DNA of 64,000 nt from positions 10,606 through 74,605 of the forward strand of contig CAYRGJ010000015.1 in assembly GCA_964423835.1 (NCBI GenBank). Reading direction: 5' to 3'. This stretch comes from JAFGCL01 sp964423835. Lineage in GTDB: Bacteria; Chloroflexota; Dehalococcoidia; UBA2247; RBG-13-53-26. This document shows positions 26,489 through 35,020 of the stretch, in pieces. The notes under the pieces were generated by a model, which saw only the letters and a list, made by a program, of their open reading frames with translations, ran no database searches and was not told where the DNA came from. The first letter of the stretch is position 1. Every line of letters starts with the position of its first letter. A program made the position numbers and the translations under genes.

Positions 26489-27076
26489 CTACCGATTCAC
26501 CAGGCGCACGATCTTGTCAATGACCGGGGTGATGTCCTTCGAGCTGTCCACGGCGAAATGGTTCCGGCCTATCTTCTCCACCGTCGGCTTCATCCTGGAA
26601 TAGACGCCCCAGTCCGCCTCCGAGTGGTCTGCCTGCTCCTCTTTCCGCGATCGACGCTCCAGCCGCTGCCGCACCACCTCCGCCGGCGCATCCATCCGGA
26701 CGATGACCAGCCTGGCCCCAGACTGCTCCGCGATGTGGTACAGCCGCTCCCGGTTGTGCTCCTCCAGGTTGGTGGCATCCAGCGCCACACTGATACCCTT
26801 CCGTAGCAGCTCCTCCACCAGGCTGTGACAGGCCCGGAAGAGCCTGGCGCTTTCCTCCCGGGCATAGGAGGGGGCGCGGAACAGCCGCTGGCGCAGGGTA
26901 TCGCTCTCCAGGATCACCAGGTCCACCCTCTCCGCCAGCCGGCGGCAGAAGTGCGACTTGCCCGTCCCCGGCAGCCCGCTGACCACGATGAGAGCCGGAT
27001 TGGCCGCCGGCTCCGGCAGCGGCGGCAGACCCTGTTTCAGTATGCCGACGTCATCGCCGGGGGGCCTGGCCTCCAT
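26489..27076 (-). CDS. P-loop ATP-binding protein, AAA_33 kinase-like
   Basis: 195 residues from the ATG at 27076 (a TTG directly before it is also possible). The Walker A is GLPGTGKS, preceded by IVVS. A second element, DATNLEEHNR, is typical of zeta-toxin/AAA_33 and polynucleotide-kinase-like phosphotransferases. An arginine-rich lid (RQRLERRSRKEE) follows. It probably phosphorylates a small molecule or nucleic-acid end; the substrate is unknown. A TATAAT (27085-27090) lies 9 bp upstream, inside the gap to the PlsY-like gene, so near-leaderless expression is possible. Confidence 0.8.
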   Translation of the reverse strand: MEARPPGDDVGILKQGLPPLPEPAANPALIVVSGLPGTGKSHFCRRLAERVDLVILESDTLRQRLFRAPSYAREESARLFRACHSLVEELLRKGISVALDATNLEEHNRERLYHIAEQSGARLVIVRMDAPAEVVRQRLERRSRKEEQADHSEADWGVYSRMKPTVEKIGRNHFAVDSSKDITPVIDKIVRLVNR

Positions 27077-27094
27077 CAAGGATGATTATACACC

Positions 27095-27781
27095 TCAGAT
27101 GCGGCTGCGATCGAAGAGCATGCGGGAGATCACCATGCCGGGATGGAGCCCTTCCGTCCGGATCTCCTCTCCCAGGCCGAAGACCACCCGCTTGCAGACG
27201 ATCAAGGCGAAGAGGACGATGCCAGCCACCATCCTCTCCCACGGCGCCCCCATGACCCAGCACCCCAGGGGGAACAGGCCGAACCCAAAGAACATCCCCA
27301 GCGGCAGGCTCAGGCTGGGAGGGCCGCCCAGCTTCATGCGCTCATCCAGGCTCTGGCCGCGCTTGATCAGCCGGGGGGCCGTGCGCACCAGGGCCCCGAT
27401 GATGATAGGGCCCATCAGGAAAGGGATGGCCTGCCACACCAGGGCCGCATCCACGCCCATCCCCGTGGTATTGGACTTCTCGCCCCGGAACCGCAGGAAG
27501 ACCGGCCACAGCTCACCCAGGACCACCGCCAGCCCCACCGCGGCCACCGCCCAGTCTTCCAGGTGCAGGCCCCGGTCGACGATCAGGACCGCCACGGCGC
27601 CCTTGACCAGGTCCCAGACTATGCCCACGAAGCCTTCGCGGCGGCCTACCTGCCGCCACAGCGATATGTGCATGTCCTCTTCGTGTGAGAGGTCCACGCC
27701 CCTGAGGCGGCCGATGAGATAGACCACGGGCACCGACCCGTACAGGTAGGCGGCCACGATCCACAGTATGCTGATCAGCAT
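27095..27781 (-). CDS. PlsY-like glycerol-3-phosphate acyltransferase homologue with altered motifs
   Basis: 228-residue membrane protein with six or so TM segments. The first PlsY motif (GSVPVVYLIGR) and the WDLVKG segment match acyl-phosphate:glycerol-3-phosphate acyltransferases. The conserved GNPGATN region is replaced by DMHISLWRQVGRREG. The GHxFPxFLxFxGGKG motif reads GELWPVFLRFRGEKSNTTG, losing the catalytic-site histidine and glycine pair. It is therefore a divergent paralogue, either using a different acceptor or inactive. The gene lies between the P-loop kinase and the HAAS protein on the same strand. Confidence 0.7.
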   Translation of the reverse strand: MLISILWIVAAYLYGSVPVVYLIGRLRGVDLSHEEDMHISLWRQVGRREGFVGIVWDLVKGAVAVLIVDRGLHLEDWAVAAVGLAVVLGELWPVFLRFRGEKSNTTGMGVDAALVWQAIPFLMGPIIIGALVRTAPRLIKRGQSLDERMKLGGPPSLSLPLGMFFGFGLFPLGCWVMGAPWERMVAGIVLFALIVCKRVVFGLGEEIRTEGLHPGMVISRMLFDRSRI

Positions 27782-27817
27782 CGGGGGCCCAGTCCGGAGC
27801 TTTCGTGCACGGCAGCC

Positions 27818-28780
27818 CTAGCGGCGAAGACGCCTCTCCACCGAGTCTATCCAGCCGTCCCGCTCCCGGGCGCCCAGGCGGCGATCGAGCAGCGCCGGGG
27901 CCAGGACCAGGACCAGAGAGGCAATGGCCACAGCCGCCAGGGTGCCGATGTTGATGTCGCGGCCAGCGGAGAAGGCCATCATGGTCAGCACCACCAGCGC
28001 CGCGGCCAGCAGCACGCCTACCTTCAGCCACCGCTTCTTCAGCCGGGTGAAGATGATGACGATGCCGGCCAGGGCCAGGAAGCTCAGGGCCACCCAGGGC
28101 TCAATGCCCAGCAGGCCGCCCTCCGGGGCCAGCCCGCCGTCCCACCGGTCGGCGGTGACCCAGCCGACTACGGCCAGGACGGGCAATACCGAAAGGGACC
28201 CCAGCAGCCAGTCCCTCCTCCAGGAGTGGGCCAGTATGATGCCGTACGCCGCTCCCACCACGGAGAAGTGGGTCACGGTGCAGGACCACCACCACCACCA
28301 CGATCCGGACAGGGCCCGCGAGCCCAGGGCCCGGTCCACCAGCAGCAGCCCCACTACCAGCAGAGGCGTCAGGGCGTAGCCCAGCCAGGTGAAGAACCAG
28401 GTGGGCTTGTGGTGCCCCCACCCGTAGGCCACCGCCCCCACAACGGAGATGATGATGATCGACAGCCAGAAGGCATTGTTCGCCTGGCGGAAGGCGAAGA
28501 GCAGGCCGAACAGCACGTGTGGCAGGGCCGCCATCAGGGCTTGCGGCCAGTTGCTGACGCTGTGCTCCTCGTGCAGCCGCAGGGCCACGCCCCGCGAGGG
28601 CCCGAACTCCTGTGAGGCCACCCGCACCGCCTCCTCCTCCCCCATGCCCGACTGCCGCAGGTCCTCCACCCGGTCCTCGAAATGGGTGTAGAGCTCGGAC
28701 AGGATCTCGTTCTCCGATGCCGGGTCCAGCCGAAGCTGCATCCTGACGGCGTTCAGGCAGTCCCTGACTCCAACGAGCAT
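27818..28780 (-). CDS. HAAS-domain (permease prefix) membrane protein
   Basis: 320 residues. A cytosolic helical domain (about 1-75, with ELYTHFEDRVEDLRQSGM and EEAVRVASQEFG) is the HAAS/permease-prefix signature that commonly pairs with PadR-like regulators. It is followed by eight or so hydrophobic segments with a run of five tryptophans near residue 160. The C-terminal ~20 residues are basic. The function is unknown; such proteins are thought to be membrane partners controlled by the adjacent PadR. The ATG at 28780 is 13 bp after the PadR stop. Confidence 0.75.
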   Translation of the reverse strand: MLVGVRDCLNAVRMQLRLDPASENEILSELYTHFEDRVEDLRQSGMGEEEAVRVASQEFGPSRGVALRLHEEHSVSNWPQALMAALPHVLFGLLFAFRQANNAFWLSIIIISVVGAVAYGWGHHKPTWFFTWLGYALTPLLVVGLLLVDRALGSRALSGSWWWWWSCTVTHFSVVGAAYGIILAHSWRRDWLLGSLSVLPVLAVVGWVTADRWDGGLAPEGGLLGIEPWVALSFLALAGIVIIFTRLKKRWLKVGVLLAAALVVLTMMAFSAGRDINIGTLAAVAIASLVLVLAPALLDRRLGARERDGWIDSVERRLRR

Positions 28781-28793
28781 ATCGCTTATGTCC

Positions 28794-29126
28794 TCAGGCG
28801 GCCGGCCGCATGATAAGGTTCACCGCCGAAGAGAAGCCCTGCCACTCGGCCAGCTTCTGCTCCAGCAGGCGTTGACCCTTCTCCGTCAGCTGGTAATAGC
28901 GCCTTTCCTTGCCGGATGCCAGCCGGCGCCAGCTCCCGCTGACCAGCCCCGCCCCCTCCAGGCGGTGCAGCGCCGGGTACAGCGTCCCCTCCCGGAACTT
29001 GAAGTAGCCCCGGCTCCGGCTGTCCATCTCCTTGATGATCTGATAGCCATACATGGGCTGCGCCCTCAGCAGAGAGAGCAGAAGGGTATCGGTGCTCCCC
29101 TTAAGCAGTTCCTTGCCGCACTCCAT
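28794..29126 (-). CDS. PadR-family transcriptional regulator
   Basis: 110 residues: the short PadR type with a winged HTH (MYGYQIIKEM, FKFREGTLYPALHRLEGAGLV, RRYYQLTEKG) and a short C-terminal dimerisation helix. It starts 60 bp after the degV stop on the same strand and is followed after 13 bp by the HAAS membrane protein. That pair is a recurrent module in which PadR represses its own operon. In the upstream gap, TCAGGG and CCCTGA form an inverted repeat around GCAGG, a possible operator. Confidence 0.92.
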   Translation of the reverse strand: MECGKELLKGSTDTLLLSLLRAQPMYGYQIIKEMDSRSRGYFKFREGTLYPALHRLEGAGLVSGSWRRLASGKERRYYQLTEKGQRLLEQKLAEWQGFSSAVNLIMRPAA

Positions 29127-29185
29127 GATACGCTCCCCCCCTAGTGTTCTTCAGGGCCTGCCCCTGATTCCACCCTAGAATCTCA

Positions 29186-30055
29186 TTAATCGGCATAGAA
29201 TGCAAGACCCAGCGCTCCCCTGCCGGCCGAATAGCCCATGATCGGGCTGAACTCCGTGAGCCACAGCTCCACGCAGTGGAACTCCCGCGCCACCCTGTCC
29301 CGGAGCCTCTCCCCCTCCTCCAGGGCGTCGGTGTGATGGACGGCCACGTGTATGGGCGCTGCGCCCACGCGCGCCCGCATCAGGTCCACGATCCGCTCCA
29401 CGCCCTTTTCCCGCTTCCGGGTCACCCCCAGCAGCCGGGCCGCCCCTTCCGACCACCCCAGCACCGGTTTCACCTCCAGCATGGAGCCCACCCGTGAGGC
29501 CAGCCTCGGCACCCGGCCGGTGCGGTAGGCATGCCTGACGGTGTCCAGCATAAACAGCAGGTCCACCCGGTCACGCACGCTGCGCGCGGCCTCCAGGCAT
29601 CCCTCCAGGCTCCGCCCCTCCCGCGCCGCCCGGGCCGCGGCCATGACCACGAAGCCCTCAGCGCCAGTGCAGGTCCCCGAATCGAGCACCTCCACCTTCG
29701 TTCCGGGCAGATCGTCCCTGACCAGGGCCGCGGCCGCCACCGCCGCGTCATGTAGTGTGCTGGCCTTCGCCGAGAGGGTGATGCAGAGGATGCTTCGCGC
29801 CGTCCGGCCGGCGCGGCGATAGGTTTCCGCCAGGTCCCCCGGCGATGGCGATGCCGTGGAGAAGGCGTCGGGGTCCTTCTGCAGCAGCTCGTAGGCCTGC
29901 CGCGGCGTGATGTCCAGCCAGTCGCGGTACACCGCGCCTTTCCAGTAGATGTTGGGGGCTACTATCTCGATGCCGTAATCCCGGACCAGGTCACCGGGGA
30001 TACACCCGATGCTGTCCGCGACGATGGCTACCCGTCTGACCGGCGCGCGTCCCAT
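29186..30055 (-). CDS. DegV-family fatty-acid-binding protein
   Basis: 289 residues. The N-terminus VAIVADSIGCIPGDLV and the later FSTASPSPGDLAETYRRA and ITLSAKASTLHDAA are hallmark DegV segments whose Ser/Thr residues hold a fatty-acid carboxylate. Proteins of this family (FakB-like) present fatty acids to the kinase FakA; no fakA is in the window. The C-terminal domain includes LEVKPVLGWSEG, the typical second lobe. The start codon lacks a strong ribosome-binding site. A good promoter lies at 30133-30161. Confidence 0.9.
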   Translation of the reverse strand: MGRAPVRRVAIVADSIGCIPGDLVRDYGIEIVAPNIYWKGAVYRDWLDITPRQAYELLQKDPDAFSTASPSPGDLAETYRRAGRTARSILCITLSAKASTLHDAAVAAAALVRDDLPGTKVEVLDSGTCTGAEGFVVMAAARAAREGRSLEGCLEAARSVRDRVDLLFMLDTVRHAYRTGRVPRLASRVGSMLEVKPVLGWSEGAARLLGVTRKREKGVERIVDLMRARVGAAPIHVAVHHTDALEEGERLRDRVAREFHCVELWLTEFSPIMGYSAGRGALGLAFYAD

Positions 30056-30132
30056 GATTCACAGAGGCATCCCGGGGGGCGGCCCGCTTCAGCTCAGGGA
30101 GCAGGCACACCTCGGAATCCGATGTATCAATC

Positions 30133-30161
30133 ATGGTAGTGCCGCCTGGGTCCAGTGTCAA
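30133..30161 (-). promoter_or_regulatory. Promoter of degV whose -35 overlaps the upstream stop codon
   Basis: On the minus strand: perfect TTGACA (30156-30161), 17-bp spacer, TACCAT (30133-30138). The TGA inside TTGACA is the stop codon of the DUF362 gene. The start near 30126 gives a leader of about 70 bases. Confidence 0.55.
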
Positions 30162-31246
30162 AGAGCCACCAGATCGTACTCCAGGCTGCCCAGGCCCAGC
30201 TCGGCGGCAGTCTGAAGCTGCACCAGGCTGTCGACGTCGTGCCACTGGCCCAGCTTGTCCCGGCCGGTGATGCGCCGGCCGCCTTTAGACAGGCGGGCGC
30301 GGTCCATGAGGTCCAGCGAGGCCTTGTCCACGGCCACCGGGTCAGTGGAAGCCAGTATGCCTATGTCCGGGAACAGCGCCCGGCCGGCGGGGGCGGCGCA
30401 GTCACAGTGCTGCGTCACGTCCTGAATGAAGTTGATAAAGCCCATCTTCCCCCCGAAGCGGCTGAGGGCCGCCGCCGCGGCGTGGGCCAGGTAGACCTGG
30501 AAGCGCTCCTTGTTGCGCCGGTCCCACCAGATGGCCCGGCGCCCGCAGGCAAACAGGCAGGAGCTGCAGTAGCGGCAGCGCTCCCGGTCGCGCTGCGGCC
30601 GCCCCTCGACCATGGCCAGCGCCTGGTCCGGGCACGCCTCCAGGCAGCCGGCGCAGCCGTCGCACCGGGACTCATCCAGCAGCGGCGGGTTAACCAGGTG
30701 CACCTCACGCTTCGACCGCCTGGCGACGCAGCCCATGCCCAGGTTCTTCACCGCCCCGCCGAAGCCGGTGATCAGGTGCCCCTTGACATGCGACAGGGCC
30801 AGCAGGGCATCGGCCCGCCATATCCCGGCGGCCACCTCCACCCGCCGCAGGCCGCAGTCGCGGACCGTTTTCGGCAGGGTGACTGCCTGGCTTTCATCCC
30901 CGTCCCCGTCGGCGATCACGACGGGCGCCCCCATGGTCTCAGCCGCGAAGCCGTTGAATGCCGCGGTGGACAGGTAGCCGCTCCGGGTGTCCCGCCCCCC
31001 CGGGTAGAGGGACACGGTATCGGTGACGAAGGGCCGCCCACCCCGCTTCCTGGCCAGGTCCACCACCTTCCGCGCGAAGGCCGGTCGAAGGTAGGTGACG
31101 TTGCCCAGCTCGCCCATGTGGAGCTTGACCGCCACCGCGTCGCCCCGGCGCACCGCCTTCAGGATGCCGGACCGGTGGCACAGCTTCTCGATGCCGGGAA
31201 GGACGTCCTCCTCTTTGGAGTAGTCCAGAAACGCCACCGTGGACAT
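30158..31246 (-). CDS. DUF362 protein with two 4Fe-4S clusters
   Basis: 362 residues. The N-terminal ~190 residues are a DUF362 domain (VAVKLHMGELGNVTYLRP, FGGAVKNLGMGCVARRSK). A bacterial ferredoxin module follows with CDGCAGCLEACP and CRYCSSCLFACG at about 200-240, then a return to DUF362 sequence with the FPDIGILASTDPVAVDK motif. Such proteins are putative iron-sulfur electron carriers or reductases of unknown partner. The ATG follows GGAGGG. The gene is separated from larC by a 105-bp gap with a hairpin. Its stop codon is reused in the degV promoter. Confidence 0.88.
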   Translation of the reverse strand: MSTVAFLDYSKEEDVLPGIEKLCHRSGILKAVRRGDAVAVKLHMGELGNVTYLRPAFARKVVDLARKRGGRPFVTDTVSLYPGGRDTRSGYLSTAAFNGFAAETMGAPVVIADGDGDESQAVTLPKTVRDCGLRRVEVAAGIWRADALLALSHVKGHLITGFGGAVKNLGMGCVARRSKREVHLVNPPLLDESRCDGCAGCLEACPDQALAMVEGRPQRDRERCRYCSSCLFACGRRAIWWDRRNKERFQVYLAHAAAAALSRFGGKMGFINFIQDVTQHCDCAAPAGRALFPDIGILASTDPVAVDKASLDLMDRARLSKGGRRITGRDKLGQWHDVDSLVQLQTAAELGLGSLEYDLVAL

Positions 31247-31302
31247 AATCCCTCCTCTCCGGTCAGGTAAGTGCCGCGGCGCTGCATTGCAGGCGGGCCA
31301 TG

Positions 31303-31321
31303 GCCGGCAAACCCTGCCGGC
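31303..31321 (-). terminator. Hairpin between larC and the DUF362 gene
   Basis: Perfect 7-bp stem GCCGGCA/TGCCGGC around a 5-base loop, 30 bp after the larC stop on the minus strand. No T tract follows, so termination would have to be Rho-assisted, or it may be only an mRNA structure. Confidence 0.35.
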
Positions 31322-31350
31322 AGATCCCTCACACTCTGCCGCCGGCCGGG

Positions 31351-32565
31351 TCAGGGCGGCGCCGCGGTGCCGCCGTCCGGGCGCAGGCCCGACTCCGCCC
31401 AGGCCCGGCGGGCCTCGGCGTAGACCTCGCTCAGGGGCACGTTGTGCTGCCGCGCCGCCTGGCGGCAGTCGTCATACTCCGGGGTCATGGTGCCGGCGCC
31501 GCCGCTCCTGGCGGCGACCTTGACCCTGATTCGCCCGAACCTGGTGTCCACCGCGCCCCCGGCGCGGGGCAGGTAGACCCTCCGCGTCTCGGTGACCCTC
31601 ACTCCCAGGGTGGTGGTCTCTCGCATGATGAGGGCCACCAGGCCCCCGGCGCTCTCCCGGCGGCAGATGGCGGAGAGCAGCACCCCCGGGCGGTTCTTCT
31701 TCATCTGCACCGGCGCCAGGAAGACGTCCAGGGCGCCGGCCCCCAGTAGGCGGTCCATGACATGATCATAGAACTGCGGGTTCATGTCGTCGATGTTGGT
31801 CTCCAGCACCGTCACCGTCTCCGACGCCAAGCCCGCCGCGCCGCCCCCGGCGGCGCCCTCTCCGATGAAGACCCGCAGCGCGTTGGGGAACCGCAAATCG
31901 AGCCGGCCGGCGCCGTACCCCACTGCCTCCACCCTCATCAACGGCATGCCGCCGAAAGCAGCCGCCACGGCGGTGGCGATGGCCGCGCCGGTCGGCGTGG
32001 TCAGCTCGCCTTCGTCCTCGCCGGCATAGGCCGGCACGCCACGGACCAGCTCCGCCGTGATCGGGGCCGGTACGGGCAACCACCCGTGCCGGCACTGCAC
32101 CAGGCCCCGGCCCAGGTTCAGCGGGGAGCACTGCACCTCCTCCACGCCCAGCGCCGCCAGCCCGATCAGGCTGCCGAAGACGTCCACCAGGGTGTCAGTG
32201 GCCCCCACCTCATGGAGGTGGACCGCCTCCATCTCCCGGCCGTGGACCTTCGCTTCCGCCCCGGCCAGGCGGGTGAAGATGTCTTCCCCCCGGCGCTTCA
32301 GGCCCTCATCCAGGCTGCTGCGCTCGATCAGCTGGCGGATGTCTCCCAGGCTGCGGGGCGGCTCCGGGCCAGACGTGACCACCTCCAGGTGCGTCGCCCT
32401 GATCCCCTGCTTGCTCACCGCGGCCGCCTGGATGCCATAGCCGCCCAGCGGCAGCCGGCCCAGCTCGCTCTTCAAACGCTCCAGGTCCAGCCCCAGGTCC
32501 ACCAGGGCCCCCAGGACCATGTTGCCGCTGATCCCGGAGAAGCAATCGAGGTAGGCCAGCCTCAC
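31351..32565 (-). CDS. larC: LarC, nickel-insertion enzyme for the NPN cofactor
   Basis: 404 residues starting at GTG 32565 (RLAYLDCFSGISGNMVLGAL). LarC uses CTP to insert nickel into the pyridinium bisthiocarboxylic acid mononucleotide made by LarB and LarE. Visible family blocks are EVGATDTLVDVFG, LTTPTGAAI, NIDDMNPQFYDHVMD, VQMKKNRPGVLL and TMTPEYDDCRQAA. Unlike the two-frame larC1/larC2 gene of Lactobacillus, this is one continuous frame. The GTG overlaps the larB stop (GTGA), so the genes are coupled in the order larE-larB-larC. The longer frame upstream is the larB shadow. Confidence 0.93.
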   Translation of the reverse strand: MRLAYLDCFSGISGNMVLGALVDLGLDLERLKSELGRLPLGGYGIQAAAVSKQGIRATHLEVVTSGPEPPRSLGDIRQLIERSSLDEGLKRRGEDIFTRLAGAEAKVHGREMEAVHLHEVGATDTLVDVFGSLIGLAALGVEEVQCSPLNLGRGLVQCRHGWLPVPAPITAELVRGVPAYAGEDEGELTTPTGAAIATAVAAAFGGMPLMRVEAVGYGAGRLDLRFPNALRVFIGEGAAGGGAAGLASETVTVLETNIDDMNPQFYDHVMDRLLGAGALDVFLAPVQMKKNRPGVLLSAICRRESAGGLVALIMRETTTLGVRVTETRRVYLPRAGGAVDTRFGRIRVKVAARSGGAGTMTPEYDDCRQAARQHNVPLSEVYAEARRAWAESGLRPDGGTAAPP

Positions 32566-33332
32566 CGGTCGCCCCCGGCCCGCTGGTGTATCAGGCTGGC
32601 CATGTAGCCCGCCCCGAAGCCGTTGTCGATATTCACCACCGCCACCCCCGGTGAGCAGCAGTTGAGCATGCCCAGCAGCGCCGCCAGCCCCTGGAAGCTG
32701 GCCCCGTACCCCACGCTGGTGGGGACGGCGATGACCGGCGCCTCCACCAGACCGGAGACCACGCTGGCCAGGGCCCCCTCCATCCCGGCCACGGCCACCA
32801 CCACGCTGGCCCCCAGGAGCTGCTCCCTGCAATCCAGCAGGCGATGCAGCCCGGCCACGCCCACGTCGTAGGCCTTCTCCACCCGGCTCCCGACGGTCTG
32901 GGCCGTCACTGCGGACTCCTCGGCCACCGGGATGTCCCCGGTGCCGGCGGTGACCACCAGAACGTATCCCGCGGCCGTGGCGGGGGCGGGCTCGCCGATC
33001 ACGATCATTCCGGCCGGCTGGTGGTAGCGGGCTCCCGGCGCCACCCGCCGCACCGCCTCGAAGACATCCGGGGTGGCCTTGGTGGCCAGGGTAGTGCCCG
33101 GGGAGGCCGCCATCCGCTCCACGATGCCGGCCACCTGCTCCGGGGTCTTTCCCCGGCAGAGGATGACCTCGGCGAAACCCCTCCGCAGCTGCCGGTGATG
33201 GTCCAGCCTGGCAAAGCCGATGTCCTCGTAAGGCAGGAACTTCAGCCGGTCCAGTGCTTCGGCCACGCCGATCTCGCCCGACTTCACCATCTCCAGCAGG
33301 CGGCGCACGTCCCCGGAGTTCACGCCAGCCAC
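32562..33332 (-). CDS. larB: LarB, pyridinium-3,5-bisdicarboxylic acid mononucleotide synthase
   Basis: 256 residues. LarB carboxylates and hydrolyses nicotinic acid adenine dinucleotide to start NPN cofactor synthesis. The C-terminal two thirds resemble PurE (GTGDIPVAEESAVTA, GVAGLHRL, AVAGMEGALASVVSGL, PTSVGYGASFQGLAALLGMLNCC). The N-terminal ~100 residues are the LarB-specific domain (FAEVILCRGKTPEQV). The start is GTG at 33332, overlapping larE by 13 bp. The overlap of all three genes indicates tight co-translation. Confidence 0.93.
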   Translation of the reverse strand: MAGVNSGDVRRLLEMVKSGEIGVAEALDRLKFLPYEDIGFARLDHHRQLRRGFAEVILCRGKTPEQVAGIVERMAASPGTTLATKATPDVFEAVRRVAPGARYHQPAGMIVIGEPAPATAAGYVLVVTAGTGDIPVAEESAVTAQTVGSRVEKAYDVGVAGLHRLLDCREQLLGASVVVAVAGMEGALASVVSGLVEAPVIAVPTSVGYGASFQGLAALLGMLNCCSPGVAVVNIDNGFGAGYMASLIHQRAGGDR

Positions 33333-34129
33333 CCCTCGTTCATGCTTCCGGTGCGGTAGCCCGCCAGGTCCAGGGCGATGTGGCGGTAGCCCAGCCCGCC
33401 GAAATGACTGATGATCCGGGCCCGTACCGCCTCATCCGCCAGCTTCTCAATGTCCGAGGGCTCCACCTCTATGCGGGCCATGCGGCCGTAGTGGCGCACC
33501 CGGACCTGCCTGGCCCCCAGCCCCCTGATGAAGGTCTCCGCGGCATCGATGGCGGCCAGGGCCTCCGGCGTTATGGGGTTGCCGCACGGGATGCGCGTCG
33601 CCAGGCAGGACTCAGCGGGCCGGCCCCAGCCGGGCAGGCCGGCCTCCCGGGCAGCCTGCCGTATCTCGGCCTTGGTCAGCCCCGCCTCGCACAGCGGCTG
33701 GCGCACACCCATCTCCAGCGCCGCCCTGGCGCCAGGGCGGCAGTCCTGCTGATCATCCAGGTTGGAGCCCTCCGCCACGCAGCGGATTCCGTGCACCGCG
33801 GCTATCTCCCCCATCTCCCGGAACAGCGCCCTCTTGCAGTGATAGCAGCGGTCCGGGGGGTTGGAGGTGAAACGAGGGTCATCCATCTGGGCGGTGCGGA
33901 CCACCAGGTGTTTGACCTTCAGCCGGCCGGCCTCCTTCACCGCGTCCTCCAGGTCCCCGGCCGGCTGGACCGCGGATCCGGCGGTGACCGCCAGCACCCG
34001 GTCGCCCAGCACCTCCCGGCACACTTCCAGCAGGAAGGCGCTGTCCACCCCCCCGGAGAAGGCCACCGCCACGCTCCCCAGGCCGGCAACCCCCTGCCTG
34101 AGCCGGCCCAGCTTGTCTTCAACAGGCAT
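33320..34129 (-). CDS. larE: LarE, sulfur-transfer enzyme for the NPN cofactor
   Basis: 269 residues. The PP-loop ATP pyrophosphatase motif SGGVDS lies at about 25-30. LarE activates the LarB product with ATP and transfers sulfur. The cysteine in PAESCLATRIP (about 180) is at the position expected for the sulfur-donating Cys of single-Cys LarE proteins, and a second pair, CYHCK (about 94-98), is also present. Whether this LarE sacrifices its cysteine or binds a 4Fe-4S cluster cannot be decided by eye. First gene of the larEBC set; no larA racemase is in the window. Confidence 0.92.
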   Translation of the reverse strand: MPVEDKLGRLRQGVAGLGSVAVAFSGGVDSAFLLEVCREVLGDRVLAVTAGSAVQPAGDLEDAVKEAGRLKVKHLVVRTAQMDDPRFTSNPPDRCYHCKRALFREMGEIAAVHGIRCVAEGSNLDDQQDCRPGARAALEMGVRQPLCEAGLTKAEIRQAAREAGLPGWGRPAESCLATRIPCGNPITPEALAAIDAAETFIRGLGARQVRVRHYGRMARIEVEPSDIEKLADEAVRARIISHFGGLGYRHIALDLAGYRTGSMNEGWLA

Positions 34130-34152
34130 CCACCACTCCCTTCCCCCGACGT

Positions 34153-34983
34153 CTACTCCAGCGCCTGCTGTATCGGCATACGGGCCCTGGCCGTCACGTG
34201 CCGGCCGGCCCGGGTCACAGAGATGTCGCTGACGCCGCCCTGGCCACCCCCGTAGGTAAGCATCTCGGCCACGTTGCCCTCCGCCTTCGCGGCCGCGGCC
34301 TCGTCCTCAAAGGCGAAGATCACTGTCATCCGGACGGTCTCCGAGGATTCCTTGGCCAGCGAGTAGCCGATGGCCCGGACCCCCTGGTAGACCTGGCCGA
34401 ACTCCTCCCCGCCGGCGAACACCATGGTGGCAAAGCCCGCCGGCAGCCTCTCCGCCAGGCCCCTGACCTCTTCATCATTGTACAGCGATTCCGCGGCGCC
34501 ATTGATGGCATCGACGCACTGCTTCACCCGCTCCGCATCCGGCCCGGTCACCAGGCAGCCGGAGCTCACCAGGGCCACCGTGGAGAAGGGCCCTTCCCAG
34601 ACAGGCGTCCCTTCCGGGCTGACCTCCTGGTACCCGCCGCCTTCCAGCAGCGACTTCAGCGATGCCAGGTCGAAATGCCCTTCCAGGACGGTCAGGTAGC
34701 TGGCCTGCGCCATGCGGTCCACGTTGTCAGTAGGTATGCCGGCCCTGTCCGCCTCGTCCAGCTGCCCGGCCGCGCTGCGGTACAGCCCCTCCAGGTCAGC
34801 GTCATCGCGCAGCGCCGCCAGGTCGATGAAGGTGAAGCCGCTGGCATCCCCGGGGACCTTCCTGATCATGGCCAGGACGGTGGGCTCTCCTCCGCCGTCG
34901 CCGCACCCCGCCAACAGCAGGACCGCGGCCAGCAAGAAGAGGAATACGAGGCAAATTGGTGAGCCGCTGCGCAGGCGTTTCAT
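34153..34983 (-). CDS. Lipoprotein of unknown function
   Basis: 276 residues from the ATG at 34983, which follows AAGGAGG at good spacing; a longer frame overlaps gyrB and was rejected. The signal peptide ends at LLAGC (Cys about 26) with a Gly/Asp-rich +2 region (GDGGGE). The mature domain contains IRKVPGDASGFTFIDLAALR and then an alternating alpha/beta sequence without catalytic motifs; it may be a DUF3352-like surface protein. It lies between gyrB (37 bp upstream) and larE (23 bp downstream), all on the minus strand, so it may be co-transcribed with them. Confidence 0.7.
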   Translation of the reverse strand: MKRLRSGSPICLVFLFLLAAVLLLAGCGDGGGEPTVLAMIRKVPGDASGFTFIDLAALRDDADLEGLYRSAAGQLDEADRAGIPTDNVDRMAQASYLTVLEGHFDLASLKSLLEGGGYQEVSPEGTPVWEGPFSTVALVSSGCLVTGPDAERVKQCVDAINGAAESLYNDEEVRGLAERLPAGFATMVFAGGEEFGQVYQGVRAIGYSLAKESSETVRMTVIFAFEDEAAAAKAEGNVAEMLTYGGGQGGVSDISVTRAGRHVTARARMPIQQALE

Positions 34984-35020
34984 CGACCCTCCTTCCGCCG
35001 CCTCCCGGGAATGTGCCCGG

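Noticed and set aside
28285..28305. CCA run (five Trp codons) as a microsatellite
   Set aside because: In frame inside the HAAS protein; could be slippage-prone, but the protein reads normally on both sides.
29991..30245. Small minus-strand ORF between the DUF362 and degV genes
   Set aside because: It overlaps both genes in another frame and shows no domain or coding signature.
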